From NCBI GenBank assembly GCA_021821085.1, contig JAKACV010000002.1, forward strand, positions 48,218 through 112,217: DNA of 64,000 bases, in the 5' to 3' direction. The DNA comes from Bacillota bacterium. Its GTDB lineage: Bacteria > Bacillota > Bacilli > Alicyclobacillales > SLC66. Made by a program: the position numbers and the translations under genes. Below are positions 45,968-56,089 of the stretch, one piece after another (the first letter of the stretch is position 1; each line of letters starts with the position of its first letter). The notes beneath the pieces are model-generated. The model worked only from the letters and a program-made list of their open reading frames with translations, was not told the DNA's origin and did not search any database.

Positions 45968-47070
45968 GTACGACACTTCGTTCGGAAGAAATGATCTTAA
46001 ACGTTGGGCCCCAACATCCCAGCACGCATGGTGTTTTTCGGTTAGTGGTTACGCTTGATGGAGAGCAAATCGTGGATGCGGATCCTGTCGTGGGCTATTT
46101 GCACCGCGGAACAGAAAAATTAGCAGAGGGTCTGCAATATACGCAGATCATTCCCTATACGGATCGTCTTGACTATATTGCTGCGATGTTAAACAACTAC
46201 GCACTTGTGCATACCGTGGAACACGCACTCGATCTTGAGATTCCAGCGCGAGCAGAGCATCTGCGCATCCTTGTGATGGAACTGAACCGCATTGCATCGC
46301 ACCTACTGTTTCTTGGCACCTATCTACTCGACTTAGGCGCGATGAGTCCGTTTTTGTACGTGTTCCAAGAGCGCGAACGTATCGTGCAATTGTTCAATGA
46401 GATTTCTGGCGCGAGGCTTACCTACAACTACATGCGTGTAGGCGGCGTCAAATGGGATGCACCCCCCGGCTGGATTGAAAAGGTGCGCGAATTCGTGCCA
46501 TTTATGCGCGAAAAGGTCAAAATGTATGACAAGTTAATTTCGGGGAATGAGATCTTCTTGCACCGCGTTCGTGGAATTGGCGTGATTACCCAGGAAGACG
46601 CCCTGCAATACTCACTATCAGGCATTAACTTACGCTCCACAGGCATTCGTTTTGACCTACGTAAAAATAGAACTTATAGCATTTATGATCAGTTTGATTT
46701 CGACATGGTCACAGCAGAGAATGGCGATTGTTACGATCGGTATTATATTCACCTTGAGGAAATCAGACAAGCACTGAATATCGTAGAGCAGGCGGCAGCG
46801 CAAATTCCGGATGGCCCGGTTCTTGGCAAGGTGCCAAAACTCATCCGCATCCCTGCAGGTGAGTACTATACGAGTATCGAAGGCGCACGCGGTGAACTTG
46901 GCGTGTATATCGTTTCGGATGGCAAAGACAAACCATACCGTCTTAAATTTCGGCGTCCATCTTTCGTGAACTTGCAGATTTTGCGTAAGATGTTGATTGG
47001 GCAGAGCATGGCCAACCTGATTGCGATCCTCGGTGCCGTAAACATTGTACTTGGGGAGGTCGATGCCTAG
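45964..47070 (+). CDS. nuoD: NADH-quinone oxidoreductase subunit D
   Basis: LNVGPQHPSTHGVFRLVVTLDGE; GYLHRGTEKLAE. Confidence 0.96.
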   Translation: MSTTLRSEEMILNVGPQHPSTHGVFRLVVTLDGEQIVDADPVVGYLHRGTEKLAEGLQYTQIIPYTDRLDYIAAMLNNYALVHTVEHALDLEIPARAEHLRILVMELNRIASHLLFLGTYLLDLGAMSPFLYVFQERERIVQLFNEISGARLTYNYMRVGGVKWDAPPGWIEKVREFVPFMREKVKMYDKLISGNEIFLHRVRGIGVITQEDALQYSLSGINLRSTGIRFDLRKNRTYSIYDQFDFDMVTAENGDCYDRYYIHLEEIRQALNIVEQAAAQIPDGPVLGKVPKLIRIPAGEYYTSIEGARGELGVYIVSDGKDKPYRLKFRRPSFVNLQILRKMLIGQSMANLIAILGAVNIVLGEVDA

Positions 47071-48064
47071 TATGTTTTCATGGCAAACACAACCACTCAC
47101 AGGACTCAATTTTCTTGGGATGGTAATCGGCGCCGTCATCGTACTGATGGTCGTATTAGTCGTCGTTATGTATACCATCTACTTTGAACGTAAAGTGATC
47201 GGGTGGATGCAAAACCGGATCGGCCCCAATCGTGTAGGCCCGTTCGGCTTATTGCAAAGCGCGGCGGACGTTTTCAAATTGCTCCTAAAAGAAGATATCG
47301 TGCCCGCGAATGCTGACCGCCTGATGTTTATGATTGCGCCAATCATTGCGTTTGTCCCTTCATTCATGGTGCTTGCCGTCATTCCTTACACAGCGGCGCA
47401 CGTGTTCACTGCAGGGCTAAACGTCGGCGTGCTGTACTATATCGCACTCTCGTCCATTTCAATCGTCGGGATTGTACTTGGTGGCTGGGCGTCTAATAAC
47501 AAATACTCTCTCGTTGGTGGCCTGCGTTCTGCAGCGCAAATGATTAGCTATGAGATTCCGCTTGGATTGTCGATCTTAGGCGTGATTATGCTGTCTGGTT
47601 CACTCAATTTGAATACGATCGTCGCACACCAAGCCACCGATCGTTTTGGCTGGTACATCATCCCGCAAATTATCGGATTTGTTGTATTCGTCATTGCAGC
47701 CATTGCGGAGTTGAATCGTACGCCATTTGATCTGCCAGAAGCAGAGTCAGAACTAGTTGCTGGATATTTTACCGAGTACACTGGATTTCGCTTTGCCTTT
47801 TATATGCTCTCAGAGTATGTCTACGTTTTCGCCATTGCATCACTTGGTACGACCCTCTTTCTCGGCGGCTGGGAAGGACCATTTTTACCGTCTTGGTTAT
47901 GGTTTGCGCTTAAAACAAGCCTGTTTATCTTCTTCCTATTTTGGGTGCGCGCCACCATGCCGCGCATTCGAATCGATCAGCTGATGTCGTTTGCATGGAA
48001 AGTGCTGATCCCAGTTGCACTCTTTAATATCCTACTTACCGGTGCGCTGTCGCTGATCTTATAG
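47063..48064 (+). CDS. nuoH: NADH-quinone oxidoreductase subunit H
   Basis: ERKVIGWMQNRIGPNRVGPFGLLQSAADVFKLLLKED; ELNRTPFDLPEAESELVAGYFTEYTG. Confidence 0.96.
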   Translation: MPSMFSWQTQPLTGLNFLGMVIGAVIVLMVVLVVVMYTIYFERKVIGWMQNRIGPNRVGPFGLLQSAADVFKLLLKEDIVPANADRLMFMIAPIIAFVPSFMVLAVIPYTAAHVFTAGLNVGVLYYIALSSISIVGIVLGGWASNNKYSLVGGLRSAAQMISYEIPLGLSILGVIMLSGSLNLNTIVAHQATDRFGWYIIPQIIGFVVFVIAAIAELNRTPFDLPEAESELVAGYFTEYTGFRFAFYMLSEYVYVFAIASLGTTLFLGGWEGPFLPSWLWFALKTSLFIFFLFWVRATMPRIRIDQLMSFAWKVLIPVALFNILLTGALSLIL

Positions 48065-48098
48065 TGCAACGCGTCATTTCAAGGAGGAGGTGGCAAAG

Positions 48099-48623
48099 AT
48101 GTTTGGGTTCTTAAAGGGGCTCAGCGTGACCTTTGGTCAAATGACTAAAAAGAAGCTCACGCTACAGTATCCAGAAGTGAAGCCTGAATGGCCAGAACGC
48201 TTTCGCGGGATTCATCAGTTTATTCCCGAGCATTGCATCGTGTGCAACCAGTGCGCACGCATTTGTCCAACGAGTTGCATCTCGCTTTCAGGGAATCGGG
48301 ATGAAAATAAGAAAATGCATATTGACACGTATGATATCAACTTTGAAATTTGCATTCTTTGCGATCTATGCACAGAAGTCTGTCCTACTGAAGCCATCCT
48401 TATGACAGATCAGTTTGAACTCGCGACGTATTCGCGCGATGAGTTATATAAAGACATACATTGGCTGTACGAGAATCACGTAAAACATGGTAATTACCAG
48501 CAGTTGCAAGCAGCGAAGGTGCAAGCGGCAAAAGAAGCAGAAGAAAAGGCCAAAGCAGCGGAAACCGAAAAAGCGACGGTCGAAGCGAGTACAGCAGGAT
48601 CCGATAAAGGAGGAGATGCGTAA
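48099..48623 (+). CDS. nuoI: NADH-quinone oxidoreductase subunit I with acidic/Ala/Lys C-terminal tail
   Basis: Two 4Fe-4S motifs CIVCNQCARICPTSCI and CILCDLCTEVCPTEAI; tail AAKEAEEKAKAAETEKATVEAS. Confidence 0.95.
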   Translation: MFGFLKGLSVTFGQMTKKKLTLQYPEVKPEWPERFRGIHQFIPEHCIVCNQCARICPTSCISLSGNRDENKKMHIDTYDINFEICILCDLCTEVCPTEAILMTDQFELATYSRDELYKDIHWLYENHVKHGNYQQLQAAKVQAAKEAEEKAKAAETEKATVEASTAGSDKGGDA

Positions 48624-49150
48624 TGTTTTTCGGATTACCCATTACGGGCGAAACGATCGCCTTTTTCCTCCTGGCGCTCATTATCATCGTGTCTGCCGTT
48701 TTTATGCTCAGTTTGACAAACGTCATGCACATGGCGGTATCGTTGGTCGGTGTATTTCTGGGCGTTGCAGGAGTGTTCATTTTACTTGGGGCTGACTTTG
48801 TGGGCCTTGTACAAATTATGGTTTATGCAGGTGCGATCACGATACTGATGGTGTTCTCACTGATGCTCACCCACCGTGGACTTGGTGAGCACGCGGTTCG
48901 CGAAGTCGGAGCTATGCGAGGAACCACCACATTTGCCGGCATTGCGGTACTCGTCGCGATTGTACTCTACGCGATTCGCAACGCCCAGTGGCCGGGCAAT
49001 ACGACTGCTTTACAACCGTTCCATCAATCCACAGTGACCCTGATTGCAAACGCCATCTTTCAGCAGTATACCGTTCCATTTGAATTGGTGTCCGCAGTGC
49101 TCACCGTCGCTCTTGTCGGATCTGTCGTAATTGCCAGGAAGGAGGAATAG
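48623..49150 (+). CDS. nuoJ: NADH-quinone oxidoreductase subunit J
   Basis: Membrane protein with FVGLVQIMVYAGAITILMVFSLML; operon position. Confidence 0.93.
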   Translation: MFFGLPITGETIAFFLLALIIIVSAVFMLSLTNVMHMAVSLVGVFLGVAGVFILLGADFVGLVQIMVYAGAITILMVFSLMLTHRGLGEHAVREVGAMRGTTTFAGIAVLVAIVLYAIRNAQWPGNTTALQPFHQSTVTLIANAIFQQYTVPFELVSAVLTVALVGSVVIARKEE

Positions 49151-49153
49151 AGC

Positions 49154-49459
49154 ATGGCCTTGCAACCTTTTCTCGCACTTGCGGCAATTCTCTTTGGCCT
49201 TGGATTGTATGGCGCACTGACAAAGCGCAACTTGATCATCGTTCTGATCTCGATTGAGATGATGCTAAACGCAGCCAATATCAACCTCGTCGCTTTTGCG
49301 CATTTTCTGCCAAAACCGAATATCGAGGGACAAGTGTATGCGCTATTCAATATCGCGATTGCCGCAGCAGAAGTAGCTGTTGGCCTCGCAATCTTACTGT
49401 CGTTCTTTCGCACTCGCGACACAAGCGATGTACGCGATATGAACTCCATGAAGTGGTAG
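49154..49459 (+). CDS. nuoK: NADH-quinone oxidoreductase subunit K
   Basis: [33 protein letters not shown]. Confidence 0.95.
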   Translation: MALQPFLALAAILFGLGLYGALTKRNLIIVLISIEMMLNAANINLVAFAHFLPKPNIEGQVYALFNIAIAAAEVAVGLAILLSFFRTRDTSDVRDMNSMKW

Positions 49460-49469
49460 GGGTGATCGT

Positions 49470-51380
49470 ATGATCGGTCTAACTTGGCTCGTTCCCGTAC
49501 TCCCTCTTGTGGCTTACTTGGTGCTTCTTTTCACAGGTAAGCGCATGAGCGAGGTGGCGATTACGACCATTTCTGTACTCGCTGTCCTTATTGGCTTTGT
49601 CATCTCCATTACTGTTGTATCAAGCGTCGCGGGGCATGGTCCCTATGCGCCAGTTGTTTACAATTGGCTAACCTTCGGGCCGACCACGATTACGATGGGG
49701 TATCAAGTGACAAATTTGAATGCGTTGATGCTACTTGTCGTCACTCTTGTCAGTACACTTGTCTTTCTATTTTCCAAGTCGTACATGCATGGCGATGAGC
49801 GCTTCTCGCGGTTCTACCAATATCTCAATTTGTTTGTATTTTCCATGCTTGGCCTTGTCATCACGTCGAATCTTCTTGAGTTGTACATATTCTGGGAGCT
49901 GGTTGGCGTTTGTTCCTACTTGCTCGTTGGATTTTGGTACTTCAAACCTGAAGCGGCCGTCGCAGCGAAAAAGGCGTTTATCGTCACGCGCGTTGGTGAT
50001 GTAGGGCTCTTTATTGGAGTGATTCTCCTCTATCTAGGAACAGGTTCGTTTGATTTCACCACGATTTTTGCACATTTGCATCACTTTTCGAGTATGCAGT
50101 CAGCGCTTGGCGCCATGGGACGAGATGCCATCACGCATCTTATGACTGTACAGACGTGGGTGACGATCTCCGCATTGCTCGTCTTTGTTGGCGCGGTCGG
50201 AAAGTCGGCGCAGTTTCCGCTGCACGTCTGGCTACCTGATGCGATGGAAGGTCCGACCCCTGTGTCTGCGTTAATTCACGCAGCGACGATGGTTGCGGCA
50301 GGCGTATACCTTGTGGCCCGGATGTTTCCTCTGTTTCAGGCATCCGCTGCAGCCAGTGAAACCGTGGCGATAATTGGCGGCGTCACAGCGATCTTTGCCG
50401 CATCCATCGGACTTACTCAGCGCGACATCAAGCGCGTGATCGCGTATTCAACTGTCTCGCAACTTGGGTACATGATGCTTGCCATGGGCGTTGGCGCATA
50501 CGTCTCGGGGATGTTTCATCTGATGACTCACGCATTCTTTAAAGCGCTTTTGTTCCTTGCCGCAGGCAGTGTGATTCATGCTATTGATACGCAAGATCTG
50601 TTTGAAATGGGCGGCTTACGCAAGTACATGCCGATCACACATGCGACCTTTCTTGCCGGAGCGCTCGCCTTATCTGGAATTCCCCCGTTCGCTGGGTTTT
50701 GGTCGAAAGATGACATTTTAACCGCAGCGTTCGATAGTGGGCACTATGTGTTGTATGCGTTTGGATTGATTGCCGCCTTCTTTACGGCCGTCTATATTTT
50801 CCGCGTGTACTTCTTGACGTTCTCTGGCACGTATAAAGGCAGCAAACATCCGCACGAAGGCGGTATTGCCATGACGTTGCCACTGATTGTCCTTGGATTT
50901 CTCGCCACATTCGCCGGCTTTATCAATACTCCCTTTGCACCTTTGCTAGGGAACTTTCTACAACCAAATGGGCCTGTTGGCTATGATCCGCCAGCCAATT
51001 GGGGTCTTATGGCCATCTCGGCTATTACTGGATTACTTGGAATCTGGGTTGCCTACTCCCTTTATAGTGGAGGTAAACGCGCAGATGCATTTGCAAAGCG
51101 CATGGGCATCTTGTATCAACTGAGCTTTCACAAATGGTATATTGATGAATTGTATGCGGCGATCATCGTACTCCCTGTCGTGACGATTGCGGACGGACTG
51201 CAATTTGTCGACCGCTATATTGTCGATGGGGCCGTGCGCCTGCTCGGTGAAGTTGGCTATGCAGGGGGCGTCAGCTTGAAATATTCGGCAGACGGTCAAA
51301 TCCAAACCTACGGGCTAATCAGTGTGTTTGGCATTGCGATCGTCCTGATAGTTGCGCTTTTGATCGGAGGTGTCCTCTGA
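49470..51380 (+). CDS. nuoL: NADH-quinone oxidoreductase subunit L
   Basis: WELVGVCSYLLVGFW; QFPLHVWLPDAMEGPTPVSALIHAATMVAAGVYL. Confidence 0.96.
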   Translation: MIGLTWLVPVLPLVAYLVLLFTGKRMSEVAITTISVLAVLIGFVISITVVSSVAGHGPYAPVVYNWLTFGPTTITMGYQVTNLNALMLLVVTLVSTLVFLFSKSYMHGDERFSRFYQYLNLFVFSMLGLVITSNLLELYIFWELVGVCSYLLVGFWYFKPEAAVAAKKAFIVTRVGDVGLFIGVILLYLGTGSFDFTTIFAHLHHFSSMQSALGAMGRDAITHLMTVQTWVTISALLVFVGAVGKSAQFPLHVWLPDAMEGPTPVSALIHAATMVAAGVYLVARMFPLFQASAAASETVAIIGGVTAIFAASIGLTQRDIKRVIAYSTVSQLGYMMLAMGVGAYVSGMFHLMTHAFFKALLFLAAGSVIHAIDTQDLFEMGGLRKYMPITHATFLAGALALSGIPPFAGFWSKDDILTAAFDSGHYVLYAFGLIAAFFTAVYIFRVYFLTFSGTYKGSKHPHEGGIAMTLPLIVLGFLATFAGFINTPFAPLLGNFLQPNGPVGYDPPANWGLMAISAITGLLGIWVAYSLYSGGKRADAFAKRMGILYQLSFHKWYIDELYAAIIVLPVVTIADGLQFVDRYIVDGAVRLLGEVGYAGGVSLKYSADGQIQTYGLISVFGIAIVLIVALLIGGVL

Positions 51381-52927
51381 TGGAAGATGTGTTGTTACTG
51401 ATCGTTGTGATTCCACTCATTGCTGGATTATTTGTCCTGGCCATGCCTGCTCGTTCACATGGTGTCATTCGCGCCATCGGATTGATCGGCGCACTGATCC
51501 CTGCTTGCTTTGCGCTAGCCGCCTATCTTGCCTTTGATCAGCGGCAGATCAATCTTCAGTTTCCTTTTACGACGACGTGGATGTCGATTGCCAATGCGTA
51601 CAACTCGCTGACCTTACACATCAATCTTGGCTTTGGCGTCGATGGGATTTCAATGCCGCTTGTGATGCTTGTGGGCGTCGTCAGTACTTTGACGATGATT
51701 CGCAGTTTTAAAGTCACTGAGCGCGTAAAAAGCCACTATTTTTGGCTGCTGTTTTTAACGATGGGGATGTACGGAGTATTTGCCGCATCAGGCATCTTCA
51801 CCTTCTTTTTCTTCCTTGAATCGACGCTTGTAGCAGGCTACCTTCTGATCAATATTTGGGGTGGGGAAAAGCGCCACTACGCTGCAACGAAGTTTTTGAT
51901 TTATCGGGGTCTGGCGAGTGTCGTGTTGCTGGCAGGGCTCATTGGACTTGCCTATGTCTATGCGTCTACCGCGCAAGCAGCAAGCAACAGTGTTTTTATT
52001 CCAAATGCACCTAACTTCTTGACATTCTCCATCTCGCAACTCCTGACAGAAGCGCAGTTGATTCACATTCCTGCGGCCTCACAGGACGTGCTGTTTCTCG
52101 TATTCCTTCTCGCTGTACTCATGGAGGAAGCGTTTGTACCCTTTCACACGTGGCTGCCTGATACGCATGAACAAAGCGATACGGGCACCAACATGATGAT
52201 TGGCGGCGCGCTCATGAAAATCGGCTTGTATGTGATGTTGCGTTTTGCCGTGTCCATGCTGCCGCTTGGTCTCGCGCATTATGCAACATGGCTCGCTGTG
52301 CTTGGGCTGGTCAGTATCCTTTACGGGGCCATCGTCGCTATCGCATCCAAAGATTGGCGCCGGCTCATCGCCTTCTCGAGTATCAGCCATATGGGTCTCG
52401 TTTTACTCGCCATTGGCTCCATGCAAGAGATCGGCATTCAAGGAGCCGTCTTTATGCTTGTGTCGTCAGGACTTTTGACTGCACTTCTGTTTTTCACCGT
52501 TGGTGCGCAAGCCGACCGAACGGGAACATATAAGATTGAAAATCTCGGCGGACTCTCCAAGTCCTTGCCTGTGATCTCAGGTGTCATGCTAGTCGCAGCG
52601 CTTGGCTCGGTTGGACTACCCGGTCTCAGTGGATTTATCAGTGAGTTTTCACTGTTTGTCGGTGGATTTGCAGCCTTTCCGACACTCTCCGCGCTGGCAT
52701 CACTCAGCATGATCCTGGCAGCCTTTTACCTGCTCTGGGCGATGCAGCGTACGACGTTTGGTCCGGCGAATCAAGCCCTGCCAGATATGGTAGATGCGGA
52801 TGTGATCGAGTATGTACCCATGGTCATCTTAGTCGCCCTTGTCGTGCTGCTCGGAGTGTTTCCAGGAGTACTTGGCGACGTGGTGCACGGGACTGCGCAG
52901 GCGATCGCGGCAAGGATAGGGGGTTAG
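51380..52927 (+). CDS. nuoM: NADH-quinone oxidoreductase subunit M
   Basis: VPFHTWLPDTHEQSDTGTNMMIGGALMKIGLYVMLRF. Confidence 0.95.
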   Translation: MEDVLLLIVVIPLIAGLFVLAMPARSHGVIRAIGLIGALIPACFALAAYLAFDQRQINLQFPFTTTWMSIANAYNSLTLHINLGFGVDGISMPLVMLVGVVSTLTMIRSFKVTERVKSHYFWLLFLTMGMYGVFAASGIFTFFFFLESTLVAGYLLINIWGGEKRHYAATKFLIYRGLASVVLLAGLIGLAYVYASTAQAASNSVFIPNAPNFLTFSISQLLTEAQLIHIPAASQDVLFLVFLLAVLMEEAFVPFHTWLPDTHEQSDTGTNMMIGGALMKIGLYVMLRFAVSMLPLGLAHYATWLAVLGLVSILYGAIVAIASKDWRRLIAFSSISHMGLVLLAIGSMQEIGIQGAVFMLVSSGLLTALLFFTVGAQADRTGTYKIENLGGLSKSLPVISGVMLVAALGSVGLPGLSGFISEFSLFVGGFAAFPTLSALASLSMILAAFYLLWAMQRTTFGPANQALPDMVDADVIEYVPMVILVALVVLLGVFPGVLGDVVHGTAQAIAARIGG

Positions 52928-52933
52928 AAGGGC

Positions 52934-54418
52934 GTGGGAACTACGATGCATTTGTTATCCTTTAGCGATATCTGGCGCAGTATGGGCCCGGAAGTGATCG
53001 TCATCGGCGGCGCCTTCCTCATCATGCTGATCGAGTTGCTGTTGCCACAAAATAAACGCCATATCGTGCCATGGCTTGCCGTGATCGATGTCATCATCGC
53101 GACATTTCTGATCATTTCACGGTTTGGCGGAGGTATTCTCGTCTATTCAAGCGCTGATTATGTCGTCGATGGCTTTAGTAGTCTCTTTAAAATCTTGATT
53201 TTGCTCAGTACATTTTTTGTAATCTTGCTCGCGATCGTCGAACAGCGCAAACATAAGTTGCCCTATGAATACTCATATTTGCTTCTTTTTGCATCAGGTG
53301 GCGCCATGATTATTACGTCTGGCATCGATCTTGTCCTGTTGTACGTAGGGCTTGAGTTGTTATCCATTGCCACGTATATCCTCGTTGCGCTCAATCGCAA
53401 AGATGGGCGTTCTGCAGAAGGTGGGCTAAAGTATCTCATCGTGGGGTCGATTGCTTCGGCAACCATCCTGTATGGACTGAGTTTTCTATACGGTGTCGCG
53501 GGATCGACGAACCTTGGGCAAATTGCAGTCGCTCTCCAGAATGCCTGGACGAGTGATAGTGCGATTCTATTTGTCTCTTTCGGTCTCATTCTCGCGGGTA
53601 TTGCAGTCAAGATCTCGGTGGTGCCTTTTCACCTCTGGACGCCAGATGTATTCGAGGGTGCGCCAACACCTGTCACCGCATATCTGGCTGTCATCTCCAA
53701 AGCGGCCGTTCTCGCATTTATGTTGCGTATATTGATCTTTGCCTTTGGTCAAAAGTATCAAGATTGGTGGCTTTTGATTGCGTGGCTGTCTGTGATTACG
53801 ATGGTGGTCGGGAACTTCGGCGCACTGGCCCAAGGCAACGTGAAGCGGCTGCTCGCTTATTCGAGCATTGGTCAGGTAGGGTATCTCATTATGCCATTTG
53901 CGGCCATTGGACAATCGCAAAATGTATCCAATATGTGGCAAGCTCTATCTTCGATGATGTTCTATCTATTCGCCTATGCCTTGATGACCATTGGCGCCTT
54001 TGCCGTCTTGTCAAAAGTTGCACAAACACGAGGTTCCGAGCAGGTGGATGCATTTGCAGGACTCTATAAACGCAACCCGTGGCTCGCGGTGATGATGACC
54101 ATCTTTCTCTTATCGCTTGCTGGACTTCCGCTCACAGGCGGTTTCTTTGGAAAGTTTATGATCTTCCTTGTGGCGTTTAATGCAGGACAGTACTGGCTTG
54201 GCGTGGTGCTCTTTGCCACCTCAGCCGTCGCATTTTATTATTATTTTGGCATCTTAAAGGCCATGTTCGTGCTTGAACCAGTCGGCGATGAAGAACCGAT
54301 TCGAGCAGGCGGGCTGCTACAGGTAATCGTGGGCCTTTGCGCACTTGGGACACTGTATCTCGGATTGATTCCAGGGCCGTTTTTAACTGTACTAAATAAC
54401 GTCCACTGGTTTGGCTGA
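52934..54418 (+). CDS. nuoN: NADH-quinone oxidoreductase subunit N
   Basis: VVPFHLWTPDVFEGAPTPVTAYLAVISKAA; RLLAYSSIGQVGYL. Confidence 0.95.
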   Translation: MGTTMHLLSFSDIWRSMGPEVIVIGGAFLIMLIELLLPQNKRHIVPWLAVIDVIIATFLIISRFGGGILVYSSADYVVDGFSSLFKILILLSTFFVILLAIVEQRKHKLPYEYSYLLLFASGGAMIITSGIDLVLLYVGLELLSIATYILVALNRKDGRSAEGGLKYLIVGSIASATILYGLSFLYGVAGSTNLGQIAVALQNAWTSDSAILFVSFGLILAGIAVKISVVPFHLWTPDVFEGAPTPVTAYLAVISKAAVLAFMLRILIFAFGQKYQDWWLLIAWLSVITMVVGNFGALAQGNVKRLLAYSSIGQVGYLIMPFAAIGQSQNVSNMWQALSSMMFYLFAYALMTIGAFAVLSKVAQTRGSEQVDAFAGLYKRNPWLAVMMTIFLLSLAGLPLTGGFFGKFMIFLVAFNAGQYWLGVVLFATSAVAFYYYFGILKAMFVLEPVGDEEPIRAGGLLQVIVGLCALGTLYLGLIPGPFLTVLNNVHWFG

Positions 54419-54474
54419 TCCCACAAACATGCTACAATATAAGCCATGATGACATGGCGTAGGAAAAGACGTGA

Positions 54475-54502
54475 AGACCCGCCTTGTGCGGGTCTTTTTT
54501 TG
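54475..54502 (+). terminator. rho-independent terminator between nuoN and the acyl-CoA dehydrogenase gene
   Basis: gacccgc-cttgt-gcgggtc followed by ttttttt. Confidence 0.85.
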
Positions 54503-54527
54503 CCAAACTGGTGAGGAGGCAGATGCG

Positions 54528-55697
54528 ATGCAGGCGCGAATTCGAGATGCAGCAGACAAGGAACTCATCACTTGGGTAGGAACGCTTGCAGATGAATTGG
54601 CGAAAAAAGCGGAGCAGTATGACCGAGACGGGTTGTTTGTCGGCGAGCAGATTGCCTATTTGCAGCGTGCCGGATACGGCGGTCTTACGGCACCGAAAAA
54701 GTACGGCGGCAGAGGATGCGATTTATATCAACTTCTCCTTGCCCAAGAGCGCATGGCGCATGGCGATCCCTCTGCGGCGCTCGTCATGGGATGGCACCTC
54801 GGGATTACGTATAGCCTTTCGCTTACAGACGCATGGCCAGAGGAGTTGTATGCCAAATTTTGCCGCGACGCTGTAAAAGGTGCGGCGCTTGTGAACGCCT
54901 GTGGAACAGAACCAGATAGCGGGAGTCCCAGCCGCGGTGGTCGTCCGGCAACGACTGCCACACGCGTCGACGGGGGGTTTCACATCACTGGGGCCAAGAC
55001 TTGGGCGACAGGAAGTCCTGCCATCACGCACATTCTTGTGACAGCCTTTGTCACAGAGGAGGATCGGGTCGGGGAATTTCTCGTGCACCAGGGTGCTGCA
55101 GGACTTCGCATGGAGCCCTCGTGGAATAGTATGGCGATGCGTGGAAGTGGCAGTCATACCCTTGTGTTAGAGGATGTATTCGTACCAGATGAAGCGCTGC
55201 TTGATCTAGTGATGCCAGGGCAAAGGACAAAGCGCAGCGGAGACGCTTCCGGGTGGTTGCTGCACATTCCAGCGACGTATCTTGGAGTAGCCAATGCGGC
55301 ATGCGATTATACGATCGACTTTGTCAAACAGTACACGCCAAGCAGTCTCGGGCAACCGATTGCCACTGTGCCACACGTGCGCGAGAAAATCGGTAGACTA
55401 GAAGCACAGCGTCATGTTGCAGAGATGGTGCTGCTATCGACAGCACGCCGCTACGATGAGGCGACGACATCAGAAGAAAGGCGCGCGATGCGAGAAGATC
55501 TGTCTCTCGCAAAATACGCTGTGACAAATGCCGCAGTGGAGATGGTGGACCTTGCGATGCGCACAGTGGGCGGACAAAGTATCTTGCGTTCGCACCCCCT
55601 TGAACGCTTCTATCGCGATGTTCGCGCTGGGTTGCACAATCCGCCGATGGACGATGTGACACTGCGGATCTTGTCCGATCGAGCGCTCGGGAAATAA
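54528..55697 (+). CDS. acyl-CoA dehydrogenase family protein
   Basis: Acyl-CoA DH fold residues (GGLTAPKKYGGRG, NACGTEPDSGSPS, TGAKTWATGSP, HPLERFYRDVRAGLHNPP). ATG at 54528 with gtgaggagg RBS; the upstream ORF start lies in the terminator. Confidence 0.87.
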   Translation: MQARIRDAADKELITWVGTLADELAKKAEQYDRDGLFVGEQIAYLQRAGYGGLTAPKKYGGRGCDLYQLLLAQERMAHGDPSAALVMGWHLGITYSLSLTDAWPEELYAKFCRDAVKGAALVNACGTEPDSGSPSRGGRPATTATRVDGGFHITGAKTWATGSPAITHILVTAFVTEEDRVGEFLVHQGAAGLRMEPSWNSMAMRGSGSHTLVLEDVFVPDEALLDLVMPGQRTKRSGDASGWLLHIPATYLGVANAACDYTIDFVKQYTPSSLGQPIATVPHVREKIGRLEAQRHVAEMVLLSTARRYDEATTSEERRAMREDLSLAKYAVTNAAVEMVDLAMRTVGGQSILRSHPLERFYRDVRAGLHNPPMDDVTLRILSDRALGK

Positions 55698-55756
55698 TTT
55701 GCGACAAAAACAAATCTCGTACGTCGAATACTATAGAATGAAGTGAGGTTAAGCCA

Positions 55757-55996
55757 GTGGGGATTTTCTCAAACCTATCATTTCGCGTTCAAGGTACAGT
55801 GACCATTGGCGGGCTTTTACTTGGAACTCTACTTGCATGGTATGCGCTTGGAGCCGTGCGGTGGGATGTGTTTTTGAAAAAAGCAGATTCCCCCGCCGCA
55901 AGTCTACTACGCCTCCTGCTCGCCATTTTGATTGGCACAGGAATCGCTGGCTTCGTTGTTCAATATGTAACAGGTGCGTCCATGATGCGCAGTTAA
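55757..55996 (+). CDS. DUF1146 (YwzB-like) membrane protein
   Basis: 79-aa two-TM protein; synteny with ywmB-murA. Confidence 0.7.
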   Translation: MGIFSNLSFRVQGTVTIGGLLLGTLLAWYALGAVRWDVFLKKADSPAASLLRLLLAILIGTGIAGFVVQYVTGASMMRS

Positions 55997-56089
55997 TGTG
56001 AGCAGCTAATTCTCATAGTCTAGTATAAAACTCGCATCTCCCTGTCAATACTGCATAGCATCACATACGATGCATGGGGGATGCGAGAG

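Noticed and set aside
53263-53941. Antisense ORFs over nuoN, and similar antisense ORFs throughout (e.g. over rho, glpX, atpA, mbl)
   Set aside because: Shadow ORFs opposite well-supported genes, with no RBS or recognisable domains.
54471-54527. N-terminal extension MKTRLVRVFFCQTGEEADA of the acyl-CoA dehydrogenase ORF
   Set aside because: The region encodes a terminator hairpin plus T-tract; ATG at 54528 has a proper RBS, so the longer start is not credible.
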